A DNA stretch of 64,000 bases from Rostratula benghalensis (Eukaryota; Chordata; Aves; Charadriiformes; Rostratulidae): assembly GCA_013399305.1 (NCBI GenBank), contig VXAI01000194.1:1467591-1531590 (forward strand), given 5' to 3'. Shown one piece after another: positions 12,216-24,366 of the stretch. The translations under genes were made by a program, and so were the position numbers. The notes under the pieces were generated by a model that was given only the letters and a program-made list of their open reading frames with translations, made no database searches and was not told the origin of the DNA. Every line of letters begins with the position of its first letter. Within the stretch, counting starts at the first letter, position 1.

Positions 12216-13022
12216 ATGAAGACCTCGGGGAACAGCCACATCCTCGGGGTGTTCTCTTGTGCTTTCTATCTGCCCTTGGTAGTTTCCCTTGACAAAGTGA
12301 CCGTCCCAGCAGAGGTGGAGGCGGCTGTCCTGAAATACCCGGTCAACGCCACGTCCTGCAGCGTCACCTGTGGGCCGGGAGTCAAGCTGGAGGAGATGTG
12401 TGAGATCACTCCCGCCGGAGAGCGGAGGAACTGTACCTTGCGCCGGTCCTACTGCCTCACCAGCTGGGTCTGCGGCTTGCTCCACTTCACCATCCCCGTG
12501 GGCCAACCCTTCCAGTTCAGCTGCCTGACCACGGACCCAGCCAGCTCTGGTGGCCAAGCCTATAGCTATACGTGGAGGCTTGCCCAGGGCCTTATCACCA
12601 CAAACGACGTGCTCTTCAAACCTTTCCACCGCCTGGAGTCCGTCGTCCAATTTTCCCCTACCAAGGAGTCCCATGCGGGGACCTACCGATGCGACGTGCG
12701 GGTGTTGAAGACGCTCAAAGTCATCAAGAGGGTCTACTTCGGGGTCAGAGTGGTGCAAAAGAACGTGGTGGATCTGAACTTTGAAAAGTTCTTGACCCGG
12801 GAACAGAAGTTAGCAGCAAACCAGGAGCTGGAATACTACCCAGACAACGGCACCCGTGGGGAGGTGCAAGAGCAGGGGTACTTTTTGCAAGGAGGGTTGT
12901 TTTCTGAAGGCTTGATAGGAGTTGCAAGCGGGGTGCTAGGGGGTGTCTTGCTGAGCGTGGCTCTCTACTACCTGCAGAAGGTTGTGGGAAGGAGAGCTGC
13001 AAAGAAACAAACTGCAATTTAA
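12216..13022 (+). CDS. TMEM81: TMEM81, sperm Ig-like transmembrane protein 81
   Basis: A complete single-exon coding region of 268 aa (human 255 aa). The start is the ATG at 12216; the frame is open a few codons further upstream but without an ATG. Residues 1-24 form a hydrophobic signal peptide (ILGVFSCAFYLPLVVS). A Cys-rich segment follows (C48, C52, C62, C73, C80, C86). Next is an Ig-like fold with C103, W120 and C159 in GTYRCDV, then a transmembrane helix at about 231-253 (LIGVASGVLGGVLLSVALYY) and a short basic tail (GRRAAKK). N-glycosylation sequons are at N44, N72 and N211. In vertebrates TMEM81 is reported to join IZUMO1 and SPACA6 in the sperm complex that binds the egg receptor; that role is family knowledge and is not visible here. 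Position just downstream of RBBP5 on the same strand matches the conserved synteny. Confidence 0.93.
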   Translation: MKTSGNSHILGVFSCAFYLPLVVSLDKVTVPAEVEAAVLKYPVNATSCSVTCGPGVKLEEMCEITPAGERRNCTLRRSYCLTSWVCGLLHFTIPVGQPFQFSCLTTDPASSGGQAYSYTWRLAQGLITTNDVLFKPFHRLESVVQFSPTKESHAGTYRCDVRVLKTLKVIKRVYFGVRVVQKNVVDLNFEKFLTREQKLAANQELEYYPDNGTRGEVQEQGYFLQGGLFSEGLIGVASGVLGGVLLSVALYYLQKVVGRRAAKKQTAI

Positions 13023-14160
13023 TGCAATAGCTTGTCTCTCTATTCCTGTTGATGCGGTATTTCATGGCAATGTTTGTAATTTTTTTTTTTTTTTCTTGGC
13101 TGACACGGTTTATTGCCAAATATTTTCTTAAGCTTTGGAATCTGTTGAGTTGGTACAGGACTCTTGAGCTTGAGTCTCAATGGGGGGGTGCAGACAGTAG
13201 CTCTGGATGGGGCAAGGCAGTTTGCAGCCACGTTGTGTGAAGGGATGGTCAGGAATGGTCCAGGCAGGAATTAGAGGACACTGAGCAAGAGGAACTGCCC
13301 ACTCCTTGCTGTGCTCCTCTAGCTGGCCTTTATTCTACATCCAGGTGTCTGGGTTTCTTAAGGTAATACCTTACAATCCTGATCCCTGTCTTATTTCCTT
13401 GAGTATCTTCTGCTTTGCCCAGGACTCCGTGGTGGTGTGAGCTGGCACAGGTCAGTATTTGGTGGGTGGTGTTTCTCCAGCAAGAGTTGCAGAGGAGTAA
13501 GGATGCTCTGGAGGTGGGCTCTGATCTCCTTTTCCACCAGCTCCAAGTGCTGTGGTCTCAGCAGTCGTGGGGCAGTGTTGGGATGAGGGGTGGGCCCACC
13601 ACTGCCTGCTTCCTCCAGAGAGATTTCTCTGTCTATTAGAGCCCAGAAAACTCTAAGTATCTTCAAGCCACAGCTTGGAGCTCACCCTGGCCGCTTTGTA
13701 GTGTAGAACAGCGAAGCAGGGAGCCTTGTGGCACAGAAGAAAACCTTCCGTTTGAGCACTGCTGCTTAGGAGCATAACGGGGTGGTTTTAATCAGGATTC
13801 GGAGCTGAGCTCATTCCTAAAATCTTTAAAGGGGGAGGAACGGAAGAGTTCAATGGGCTTGTGGATCTTTTATTTTTCCTGGTGATTAATAACTATAAAA
13901 CATGCAGCAACTCAGTAGGGAGTATTGTTTCCCCTTTGGTAGCAGAATCCACATAGGGACCTATTAAGTGCCTTCTTTCTACTTTCTGTCTTTTTATTTT
14001 ACAGTAAACAACTATATTTACCAAGTCTCTTTTCTTTCTTTTTTTTTTCTTCTTTTTTTTTTTCTGGGAACTGAAGTACAGGAATGCAGAGCACACGCAG
14101 TTCTGGGGAAAACACTGATACAAGTCTCTATTATTAAAGATTGACGCATACTATCAATTA
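13023..14160 (+). other. TMEM81: Probable TMEM81 3' UTR and flank
   Basis: No further coding sequence. The best poly(A) candidate is ATTAAA at 14133-14138, about 1.1 kb past the stop. T-rich tracts lie at 13080-13094 and 14037-14063. The extent of the UTR is a guess. Confidence 0.35.
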
Positions 14161-15124
14161 TTTTTTTTCTTTTTGCCAGAACAACAACAAAAAAGCTTTA
14201 ATACAGAAAGAGATGGATATAGATGTAAATATCTTATTTGCAGAGAATCCTACGTGAAAAATAGGACTGAAATGTCCTGATCTAAATTTTTGTGTACAGT
14301 GGAGGTGGTAATAAGCCTTATCAGTACAACGATCTGTGGACCCTGGGTTTGTCTGCCCGGGTTTGAGTGGGGAATCAAGCCTCCCATCAGGCCTGAATTC
14401 CCAGTTTGTAGTTCTGCTGAGCTCCCTGGTTCTGGGGGGAGGCTTTAATAGGCACAATAACCAGCGGAGGTTTGGATGTGTTGGGGGGAAACCATTCTGC
14501 AGAGGCAGAAGATGCCTCGGTGAAGCTGCACAGTCCTTCCCTGATGCCTGGGGAAGGGGCAGGAGAGTTGCTACGGCTGTGACAGACACCAAGGGACTCT
14601 ATGTCCTTCTTCCAGCTGGTGACCTGCTCCCGTGGGTCAGAAGCTCCTGGAGGGTGACCCAGTTGTCCAAGATTTTCTTGCTTCTGCTCTGCCTCGGTTT
14701 CTTCTGACTCAGCTCCACAACCTGTGCTCAGTGCTGGCTCTGTCTTGGCTTGGCTGCTCCCTCTGGCTCTGCCGTGCTTTTCTCTGTCTCCCTTCCTCAA
14801 TTCAGAATTCCTTCACCTTGCCAAAGAGCTCCCCAGTCCCCCAGTATCTCCACCACAGCTTTAACTGCTCAGAGGCTCAGCAATATCTCCCCAAACCAGG
14901 GAAGGAGATATCTCTGTAGGTAGGGCTCTTCATCGCTTCCTCCTCCTGCTGCAGAGGTGGGAGATGAAATCATATCTTTGTTTCTCAAGTGTGCTTATAA
15001 GAAAAACAGAAAAAAAAGAGGTTACAGTAAACTCCATGTTTTGGATTGGTTTAGTTTAACACTGCCCTGTTGATACCTGCTTTAGGTTAAGTGTCTTACC
15101 TTAAAACCAATTTCTAATCAATTT

Positions 15125-15246
15125 GAGTAAGGCCAGGCTGGATGGGGCTTGGAGCAACCTGCTCTACTGGAAGATGTCCCTGCCCAGGGCAGGGGGGTTG
15201 GAACTTGATGATCTTTAAGGTCCCTTCCAACTTCAACCTTTCTATG
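15125..15246 (+). mobile_element. CR1 LINE 3' tail
   Basis: The text ggctggatggggcttggagca, then ggttggaacttgatgatcttt and aaggtcccttccaac ending in tctatgaaa, is the classic CR1 3' terminus in sense orientation. Confidence 0.88.
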
Positions 15247-16924
15247 AAAGTCAGAGTGAGCCTCAGCTGTGCAGGAGAGAGCACATTGACTCAGCCCTTT
15301 GCCCACATTTAACACCACAGGGAGTAAAACAAGCCCTAGATTTCCATCCCACAAAAGTCATCTCGCCCCCAGGAATTTCTCCTCTTGCCCCAGCCTCTGG
15401 ATGATGGGAACAGACATATGCTTGGTGTGGGAGGTAATGGTTAAAATCCTCAAAGAGGAGCTGTCCCATCTGGAAGACCCTCTCTGCACTTTGTAATGTA
15501 AATGCAGGGCTTTCCTCCTGTGGGCAGCTGTGGTTTAGAAATGCAGAAAGATGACATGAAAGGTCTGGGACAATCCATTCATTTCTCACTGCTTGGCTCA
15601 GGAGGTCACAGTGGGACCAAAAGGCTCCTTCAGCTTCTCATTGTCTCTTCCCTTTGTGTTTTGGTTTGGGTTGGATTTTTTTCTGAGGGGAGACAGATGC
15701 CTGGAGCAGAAGAGATTAATATATATTATTTTAATGCTTATTTTAAGGCTGTGATGGGCAGTGTGACTCCAGCTGTCGGAAAGGTTGGGACTGGTGTAGA
15801 CGCTGGTTGAAATGGCACTTCCCTTGTAGGCTTTTGTGTGTAGCTGCTGTTTGGAAAGGTGCTTTCAGTCTATGCTTTTGAGCTTCACAACAACCTAAAG
15901 TCGTTTGTGCTGATGTTTACATCAGCAGGTCTGCGCCTGGAGGGGAAGGAAGGGGGAGCAGCCTGAGCTGAGGGACAGAAGGGTCACAAAAGGGGGGGAT
16001 AGGGGAGGCTGGAGGTACAGGGAGGTCAGTGAAAGCAGCTGGAGCAGGGAGCCTTCAAAACAGCAGGTTCTCCCCAGCCCTCCATTTCTTTGTGCCTCCC
16101 TGTAATCTGAGTGTTTTCTTACTCACTCTCCCCATTCTTCCCGACATAACTGGCTGAATTGCAGGGGGGGGGGAAGTGTTTCTTTCTGCCTGGAATTGGT
16201 AATCCTGTGCCTAAATTTCTTTTTCCCACCCCTGTGTGCCTCACCTGGAGGAGGGGGTGGCCGGGCTTGTGTGCAGACCCTGCCTCTGCTGCCAGTTCCC
16301 AGCTGGTGGGGTCGGTTTTGGGATTTTTTTTTTTGCAGTACAAACTTCTGCTGATGGTCCTAAGTATTAGAAAGCGATTAGTATTGTACATACTAAAGCC
16401 AGACAGATTGTGTGAGGGAGGAAGTCAATTTGCTAATGGCATTAGCACTTGGAAAGGAGGAGGTAAGAACAGAATGGTGAGGCATAGGCAGCTGTTTAAA
16501 TGGCTGTTAGCTACTGAAGCTTATCTAAATTGAATAACTAGATTGCCTTAACTGCTGGAACTCGAGTGGCAGCCAAAAAAAAAAAAAAAAAGAGGAAAAC
16601 AAACCCCATATGCTGCTTTTGTGCTGAGATGGGGCTGTCAGGCTCTTCCATCCCCTGCACCTTGGTCTGTGTTAATTTTTTCGCTTGTTCCTGCAGTTGC
16701 TGGCAGCGGTTCAGCGAGAGCGAACCACTTTGCCAATGAACATTTTCCTTCCAAGTCCACGGAATGATGCTTTTGAAAACCAGAGAAATTCAGAGTTCAC
16801 TCTCCCCTTTCCTTTTGCACTCTCCCCTTTTCCTTTGACCTTCTCCCAGCACATACACATTGAGTCACTATCGATGTTTTGCCCGTGCTTTTCCCCGCGT
16901 TTGTTCAAGGAAACTGCAGCTTTT

Positions 16925-17367
16925 TGGGGCAATGGAGCTGGTGAGGGGTCTGGAGAGAGAGTCTTATGAGGAGAGGCTGAGGGAGCTGGGGGTGTTCAGC
17001 CTGGAGAAGAAGGGGCTGAGAGGAGACCTTCTCACTCTCTCCAATTTCCTGCAAGGAGGGTGTAGCCGGAGGGGAATTGGTCTCTTCTCCCAAGGAACAG
17101 GCGATGGGACAAGAGGAAATGACCTCAAGTTGCACCAGGGGAGGTTCAGACTGGATGTCAGGTACAATTTTTACACTGAAAGGGTTCTCAAGACTTGGAA
17201 CGGGCTGCTCAGGGCAGTGGTTGAGGCTCCATCCCTGGAGGGATTTCAAAGCTGGGTTGACAGAGTGCTCAGTGACATGGGTTAGTGATGGGTTTTATCA
17301 GAGTCGGGTTGATGGTTGGACTCCATGCTCTTAAAGGTCCCTTCCAACCCAGACAATTCTCTGATTT
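16925..17367 (+). mobile_element. CR1 LINE fragment, 5'-truncated
   Basis: About 440 bp of the CR1 ORF2 end and 3' UTR. Landmarks are gaggagaggctgagggagctg, ttcagcctggagaag, catccctggagggattt and aaggtcccttccaaccca, ending gacaattctctgatttt in place of the usual short terminal repeats. A frame of 141 codons survives (16860-17285), but it is a remnant of the reverse-transcriptase ORF tail and not a host gene. Confidence 0.92.
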
Positions 17368-18954
17368 TTGCCACAGAATACTTGTGTGAATATGTTCATT
17401 TGGTGCCTGGCTGTGGTGGTGCCAGCATAGACCTGTGGAACTCATGTACAAAGCAGAGTGTTTTGGTAAAGTGGGCTGAATGCTTAATTCATGAGCTGTC
17501 TTAGGCTGAGTACAGGAAAGCAAATCCACTAAGGCAGCACTGATCCTAAGGAGGAGTGTTTTACTTAACTCTGCACCAGCGTATGCTGAGTCAGATACTG
17601 TAGATCACTAGGGTTTTTGGGTACTTCATTCTGATGATTGTTGTTTGTGTTTTGTTGTGATACCTTTTTAAAGGGATTTGCTTGAACTATCTTTTTCTTT
17701 GACTTTAAATGAAGGAGCAGTAAACCACTTCAGCTGCCCTTCCCCCTTAGGAAAAAACACTAAAAAAATCCTAACCATTTGAGCCTTACACTGAAATGCT
17801 GTGAGTTTCATAGAAAGTTAGCTAACTATTGCCCCTGGGCATTTACATGTAGAAAAATAACTCTGCTGGGACCAGGCCTGGCAAAATATCACAAGGGCTG
17901 TACTCATAGTGACTGCAGCCCTGATGCCTTTGCTGGAAACACACCGACATGCCTGGGTAAACTGGTTTTTGGTCTTAAATGCAGCTGAGCTCTCCTGAGG
18001 TTACCCTGGTCCCTTGGTGTTGGCTCTCTGGGAGAGATGGGTGCATGTGGTGCCCCATAGCATCCCTCACCCCGTGCTCTCTCTGCAGAGCTGTGTTTGC
18101 CTTCTCAGTAGGACCCGTCTGTTACTCAGCGACACCGCATTTCTCTCCTTGATTTATATCCTGAGCAGCAGCATTTAATGATGGCTCCCGAGAAAGCAGG
18201 AGTGCCCTTGCAGGGGGTGAAGCAGGGAGGGATTCCTCTCAGTCTTGGCTGCTCCCTGCTGGTTTCCTTAATGATACTGCCCTCACCTTTATGAAGCGTA
18301 AATCCCTGAGCTAATTACGGCCCCGGTGATGAGCTGCCTCTCCTGCAGCCCTGCAGAGCAGGGGGCAGAGGGGAAGGAGCCTGCCTGGGGTCTGAGCACA
18401 GCTGAGCCCGGCTTCTTCAGGCACCTGGAGCTGGGCAGTGTCATGTGGCCATCAAATACACTCGTCCCCTCGAGCTGTGGGTGGCTGTAGCTTCTGGAAA
18501 GAGCAGTGGCTCCATCCTTCAGAGCTTGGAGGGCTCCTGGGAGCACGTCCTGCTCTGCACCCCGTGGTCAGACATGGTGTTTCTTGTAGGGGCTGCAGGA
18601 AAGTGTATGCACTCAGGGTGGGCTGAGGGAAGGGGTTGGGGTGAGATTCCCCATGACCTGGTACTGCTGAACCCAGTTTCCCCTCTCTGCTCCCCAGCAC
18701 AGCTGGCAAACCCCAGTGAAGACCCTCAGGCCCGTTCCACGTACAACTGCTCTCTCTGATCTCTTGACATCCTTCCCAAAGGGAGAAGGAAGGTAGTAGA
18801 TTATTATTTTTTTTTTTTTAAGAAGGAATGACTGTGATGAATTAATCTGACATAACGTGGATGAGGTGATTTCATGCAGCGCTTCCTGCAGTGAAGGAAA
18901 ATTATTTTCTCTGATGTAAGTGAACCTTCCCAATCCTGCTCACTCCTGGCTGAT

Positions 18955-19065
18955 GGAGTGAGTATCCTTCCTGGAAGGCTTCCAGTCTTGGTTTAAAGGC
19001 TCTGATTGATGAAGCTTTTTGGCAAACTATTCTGACAGTCAATTACCCTTTCCTACTAATAAGGT
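18955..19065 (-). mobile_element. Ancient CR1/L3-like LINE remnant
   Basis: The words ccagtcttggtttaaaggctc, gattgatgaagc, ggcaaactattctgacag and tcaattaccctttcc follow the order of an old CR1/L3-type consensus in antisense. Divergence is high, so the family assignment is tentative. Confidence 0.5.
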
Positions 19066-19420
19066 GCATGAAGTTTTTGAGTTTTCTAGCGTTCCTCGCC
19101 GTTGGAATATCAGCCAGAGAGAGCAGGTTACATTAGCATCTCTAACCAGACCCTCAACACCTGCAGTTCCTTGCTCTGTGTATAGTTTCTCCTCTTTTGG
19201 TTTGTTATTGCTGTCATGGGATAGAATTTGTGTTTATCTTAACTGGGGGGACCAGCTCCATGCGGATGGGCTCTCACTGGGCTCCAGTAGGTGCAAACTG
19301 GCAGGAAAACTGACAGTCCTGGGCCAGGGGGGTTCCTGAGCAAGCAAGGAACTATAATTGCATTTAAGGCTGGACAGAAGAACTTCAGGCTCCAGGGGTT
19401 GTCTAAAGTCTCTGAAGATC

Positions 19421-19426
19421 TTTATT
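19421..19426 (-). terminator. CNTN2: Candidate CNTN2 poly(A) signal AATAAA
   Basis: Minus-strand CATAAATAAAGATC. It is the last good hexamer before the CR1-rich convergent intergenic region. Assignment to CNTN2 is by position only. Confidence 0.5.
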
Positions 19427-22108
19427 TATGAACTGCGTGCTACTGTAGCCAATAAATAACCATCATTACAGTAAGTACAGTGTGTTTACAACGGTTCCCG
19501 TTTGGTTTTCTTAAAAAAACCCCAAAAAATAGCATACAACAAAGTTACTGAGGAGAAAACTGCCCTGTTTGTGTGTGAGCTGGGTTAAAATATTCCCAGC
19601 AGAGGGGTTCTGTGGAGGGGGGGTGGCTTTGCAGGTTTGGAGGAGATGGGATTTAAACACCTCCCCTGCACCCCCCAGGCGATAGCTGGAGGTGGTGCCT
19701 GCATTACCCAGCTGATTTCTTGGGCAAAGATGTGAGTGTTTATTCAGGGCACAACACTTCATCAGTCCTGTGGCAAACGTGAGCTGTTCCTCAGCCAAAG
19801 CCATACAGCTTGAGTGCTGGATTTAGCCCGGACAACCTAAAACCAGAAATCTTTAATCTGAAAGTTCAATAGCATCAGGTATTACCTTACATTAGATAGG
19901 AATAAATCAGAACTGTAAAACCCCCTCTTATTTGGGACTCTCAGAGCATTTCACCCTCGAGGCAAACTCCTCTCAGCATCCTTGCTGGGGTGGGTTTTAC
20001 TGCTGGCAGCTCAGGTGGTCCCTCTAAAATGAGTTGATTTTCCTTTGTGAGCCCTTAATGCTGAGAACAGAAACCACAGCACTTAACTCACCCCTGTAAG
20101 TTAATCTCTAATGCAAATGCAGGGGGCAATTTAATGTAGGGGGTTCTTAATGAGACAGGAAATTGATGTGCAATGTAATGAAATAGTGTGAAGCCAGGAA
20201 ACTCTGTTAAAGTGTTGAAATCTAAGTTTTCTCCCCAGCTCTGAACACCTTTTAAGCCCTGTGCTGCCTTTCGGGAAGCTCAGAGTGGCTTCACAGAAGG
20301 TTTATTCCACACTCTTTCTTCCACGTTGGTGGCTCTGGCCAGGCTTTTTATCTGCTTTTACAGCCTGGATCAGGTTGAACGAGGTACAAATCCTGCTTTT
20401 GCTCATGCAGTTCCTTTTCTGAGGGTCACCTAACCCCTGATAAATGAAATGGCAGAAGGGACTGCTGAAGACAAGGCAATTTTTGAGTTAGCTTGGCTCA
20501 TGCCTACACACAAAATCTGAGCTGCCTTGTCTGGAGCAGGCTTTAGCCCGTGACCATCAGGGCCTAAACTTTGTCCCCTCCCTACCCGATGTCCCCTGTC
20601 CTTCACCCAGGGTGTTTCCTTGTGCAGTTTCTTAGCATGCCACGTATCTTTCCTGCTCTGCAGCTTTGGAGTATCAACAAATTCCCCCCAAATTTAAAAG
20701 AAAAGCTATGTGGGAGAGACTACCTGTTTGCCATGTGCATTTTTCCCGAGTTTCTTTATGCTGATGCTCAGGAGACACTGCTGTCAGCTGTCTGTGGTGG
20801 CCAAGTTAGGGAAGCACTGGGCAGCAGAGAGAGCACAGGTATGAGGACAGGTTTGTCACCGAGGACTGGGACAGGGACCCGTCAGCCTGAGCTGGCAGGA
20901 GTTCACTGCTCCCTTGTGGTTATCACTGGGTCATAACTGCCTGCTTCTGTGTGTCATCCTTAAAGTGTTGCAAAAGCTCAGCAGTATTTTGCTTTAAAAT
21001 TCATAGTGGTGAAACTCAGTGTACTGATAATTTGCTTTCTCAAAAAAAAAACAACCAACAACCACCCAAAACCAGCACGGCTTGAATTCAGACTGAAGAC
21101 ATTTCACTTTCAAGAGGATCTACTTGTCATTTGAAGGCTTTAGAAAATACTGTCCCATCAGTTTTACAAATTGGAATATGTTCAGCCCATTTGCAATGCA
21201 GAGCAGTGCAAAGTGGAACATTTGAAATCCAACTCGTGTAGTTTTTCACTTCTTACATAAATTGTGCCTGTGGTCTGCTTTAACAGAGAAATGTTTGGGG
21301 AATGCACTAAGCTTACCAGGGCAACGTTGCAGGTGGCTGCTACTTAAAACCCACTTCAGATACTGTTTTCTCCCTGCTATAAAGCATCTTGCTTTCCAAT
21401 ACTGTAAAGTTCAATAAAGCAGAGCCCCCAGCGTTACCAGCCACGTTTGGAAGCATCTGTTGAGACCAAGTCTCTGCAAAGAGAGTTTGTGTGGTCAGAC
21501 CTGGGCTGGCAGGAGGACCTTGCTTTGCTTTGCTTGTGAGAGTTCATCCACCACGTGGTCCCTCAAACCATGTTCTTCAGCCCTGGGGGGGGGGGGGGCC
21601 TGGTGTCCCCCTTGAAGGGGGAGCTGGCTGTGTCCATGGGTGTGCAGGCAGAGCAGCCCCTTGGTGGAGCTGGCGTTTTGGCTGCCCTGGGTGGGAATCT
21701 GATGCACGATGGGGTGAACACAGCTGGCTTCACGGACTCTGAGCCTGAAGCCAATACAAACCTCATGGCAGTGGTCTGGCTGTGGAGCCAAGAGGCTTCC
21801 TCCCACTCAGCAGTTCCTCCCGAGGAGCGCAGCAGACCTCTTCAGTGCAAGGGATTTCTGCTCTGGTCCCCCCTGAGGAGTGCTGGCTGCTCCACAGGAC
21901 CAGGGCTGCCTCCAGCATCTCCATCTCCACTCGGTGAAGGCTCTGGGCACATCATCTAGCCTTGCTGCTTTTGTTTGCTCCTCTCCCGAACTGAGCCCAT
22001 GCTTCCGCAGTGGACATCGTCCCCCAGGGCTCTGAAGCTCCCAAGGTCCATTTAATTTATGCCTCCTAATTTTTGTCATCATGGCTAGTTGCCCAAACCC
22101 TAATTTTC

Positions 22109-22114
22109 TTTATT
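22109..22114 (-). terminator. CNTN2: Alternative CNTN2 poly(A) signal AATAAA
   Basis: Minus-strand AGAAATAAAGAAA, about 2.1 kb past the stop codon. A possible proximal site. Confidence 0.35.
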
Positions 22115-24256
22115 TCTGAGCTAACACTGAATTCCTAATTTTCCTTTCATACCATCATTCGTGAGAGAAAGGTTGAAGGCCCAGCAGGATGGAGGTGATA
22201 ACAAAAATGTGGATTTAACAACATAAAATAGCCTTGCCAAACAAAGCTTCCCAACGCCAATAAAAATATTTTAAAATCTCCAAGAACGTAAATCATACAA
22301 AAATATAATTTCTATTTAGCTGTTGTCCTTCTGAAGGAAGTGTTTCAGTGAGGGGTAATTCCTGGAGGGTTATGGGGGGACCCGGAGGATGCTCAGGATG
22401 CTCTGGGGTGATGGTTCCCTGCCTCACTCTGCCCTGTGTCGGTGGGAGCTGTTGTCTTCTTTTTTCCTCTTTATCCCAGGTGTTATTTGTAATGGAAAAG
22501 ATGAGTTACCTTTTCTTTTTGCTGCAGCTGTGCTCTAAATGTTTAGACTCTTTTGTTAGGTTTTTTTTTCTTTGCCTGTTTCTTAAAATGGTTCTCCTGT
22601 TTGTTAAATACTTAGGAGCCCTTCTTCCTCACCCCAGAGCTTTCCTCTTTGCATCCCACCCTGTCAACCTCCTGCTGTGCTTACCTTCTTGATTCCAGAT
22701 GCCAAAAGAATTGTAAAGGGATAGTGTGGATAAATGCAATCGATGTAACTCCTCAGGGAGGCCAGGGATTTACACATGTAATCTCTCAAATGCTCACTAA
22801 GGCCTAGGAAATGAGAATTTTAAAGTGATTAGCAAGGGTGAGGAGTTGGTGTCTAGTGTAGAAACTGTACATCAGTCCCTCGCCATCGCCCAGTCCTGCA
22901 AGAGCAGCCCTGTCTTGGGTGACTCTGGAACTGAGATTGCTCAGCGTTGTCCCCTGGGAAGGGGGAAGGTACAGGCAGGTCAGTGGCCCTGAAAGCTCCC
23001 TCAGGATCTAACCAGCCAGCAATGCAAATCATCTCCTAACCTAACTTTGGTCGTTTGCTTGCTTTACTGGGAGACAGGGGGGGATGTTAATATGCAACAT
23101 CTATTCCCAGCCAATGTAGCCAATGGTGCATCTCAGCATCCCTGTAGGTCTTTGGGGTACCAGCCCACAGTTAGATGAGCTGTGTGAGCCTTGGGCCTGA
23201 AACCAGGCTGAGACTGGTGTTCTGGCTGGCTGGAGCTGTTTGTGTAGGGAGATGAATCTGACTGACTCCAGGTTTGCCTTGTTGCCCCAGTGGTGGTTTC
23301 CTTGAGTCTCCAGTTCTTGGTTTAATCCTGTAATATTCCTTTTTCTTCCTCCTTGAAGACCCCATCTGTTGAAATTGGGTTCGCTGACATCTCCATTGTT
23401 GGGCAGAGCACCCCCTCTGAATTAGCAGATGCTAGAAAAGTATCCCCTTTTCTCTTACCCCTTCTCAAACCCCCTGCCCCTAGAATAAAGGAAAGAAGCA
23501 AACAATATAACAGAAACACCCCAAAAGCATGTGGGATAATGGGTAACATTGAATGTTGATACAAACAATGGGCTGGGGTTGCAAGTTAACACCAGTGTCG
23601 TAAAAAAAAAGCTTTTCCCAATCCAAACTCTGTGTTCATCGATCTTCAGGATGGGGCAGAGCTCAATCTCTCCTGTGGCTTTTTCTCCTTGGGCTGGTTG
23701 CTGCAGAATTTGGCTCATATTATGGGTGGGGGGGATAAAACCCATCCTTTTCCCATAATTTGTTAGAGATGGCTGTGACTGGGATTGGTATGGAACATGC
23801 CGAGCGCTGTGAAGTCCTCAGTCCCCGTCATCCCCTTCCTCCCCCCCAGAATTCACTGTACATATTTAAAAAAAAAAGAAGAAAAAAAAAAAGTAAAGTT
23901 TAGCAGTCTGCTTATTTTAGTACATGGCTTCATAAGGCAGAAAACCTACTGGATACAGTGTGTGGGGCAGTTGGCTGTCAGAATTCATGTCGAATTCGTC
24001 TTCATTTTCCTTGTTTCTTTAAAAAAATGTAAGAGGTTAAAGACCCATGTCTTGTAGGAAAGCTTATATTCTTCCAAAACAACACCACCAACAAAAAATG
24101 CTGTTTCTTTCTTCCTCCTTCAAAAGAACATTGTCAAATCCTTTCTCTGGGATGCTGCTGTGGCACAAAGTTGAAGCTTTGTACCAAATATCACGTTGTC
24201 CCCACGCTGGCGTGGGAGGAAGCGTGTCCTGGTGTCCTGAGCCGTGCTGGCCGTTG

Positions 24257-24366
24257 TCAGAGCTCCAGGTACCTGATCAGGGCCACCATGACCAGTGAGT
24301 TAGTTGTGATAACGACAGCTTGTGGCACTGGCCTCGTCACAGAGTCTTCCACCATCATACTTGTCC
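24257..24366 (-). CDS. CNTN2: CNTN2 last coding exon (GPI signal)
   Basis: Residues 999-1034 then TGA (minus strand 24259-24257). It reads [13 protein letters not shown] and ends in a hydrophobic tail ([12 protein letters not shown]) that would be replaced by the GPI anchor. R1030 interrupts the tail. Acceptor ctttcag. Confidence 0.93.

Larger units (their letters stand above)
14161..19400. other. Intergenic region between convergent TMEM81 and CNTN2
   Basis: About 5 kb with no supported gene. It holds two plus-strand CR1 tails (15125-15246 and 16925-17367), an older minus-strand CR1/L3-like remnant (18955-19065), a polyA run at 16576-16591 and a T run at about 18810-18821. Open frames here are short and shift with no family resemblance. 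Confidence 0.7.
19400..24256 (-). other. CNTN2: CNTN2 3' UTR (inferred)
   Basis: From the CNTN2 stop at 24257-24259 the minus strand runs about 4.8 kb to an AATAAA (minus strand 19426-19421). I see no gene in this stretch. A long 3' UTR of several kb is usual for CNTN2. A nearer signal at 22114-22109 could give a 2.1 kb form. The G run at 21587-21600 and purine tracts near 23866-23893 lie inside. Confidence 0.55.

Noticed and set aside
12147..12758. 203-codon frame antisense to TMEM81
   Set aside because: A shadow of a GC-rich coding exon; the sense strand has the signal peptide, Ig and TM organisation.
16860..17285. 141-codon frame that could be taken for a host gene
   Set aside because: The nucleotide sequence matches the CR1 LINE 3' region; it is a decayed ORF2 tail.
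21412..21417. Plus-strand AATAAA (ttcaataaagc)
   Set aside because: No plus-strand gene ends here; the sequence lies within the inferred minus-strand CNTN2 3' UTR.
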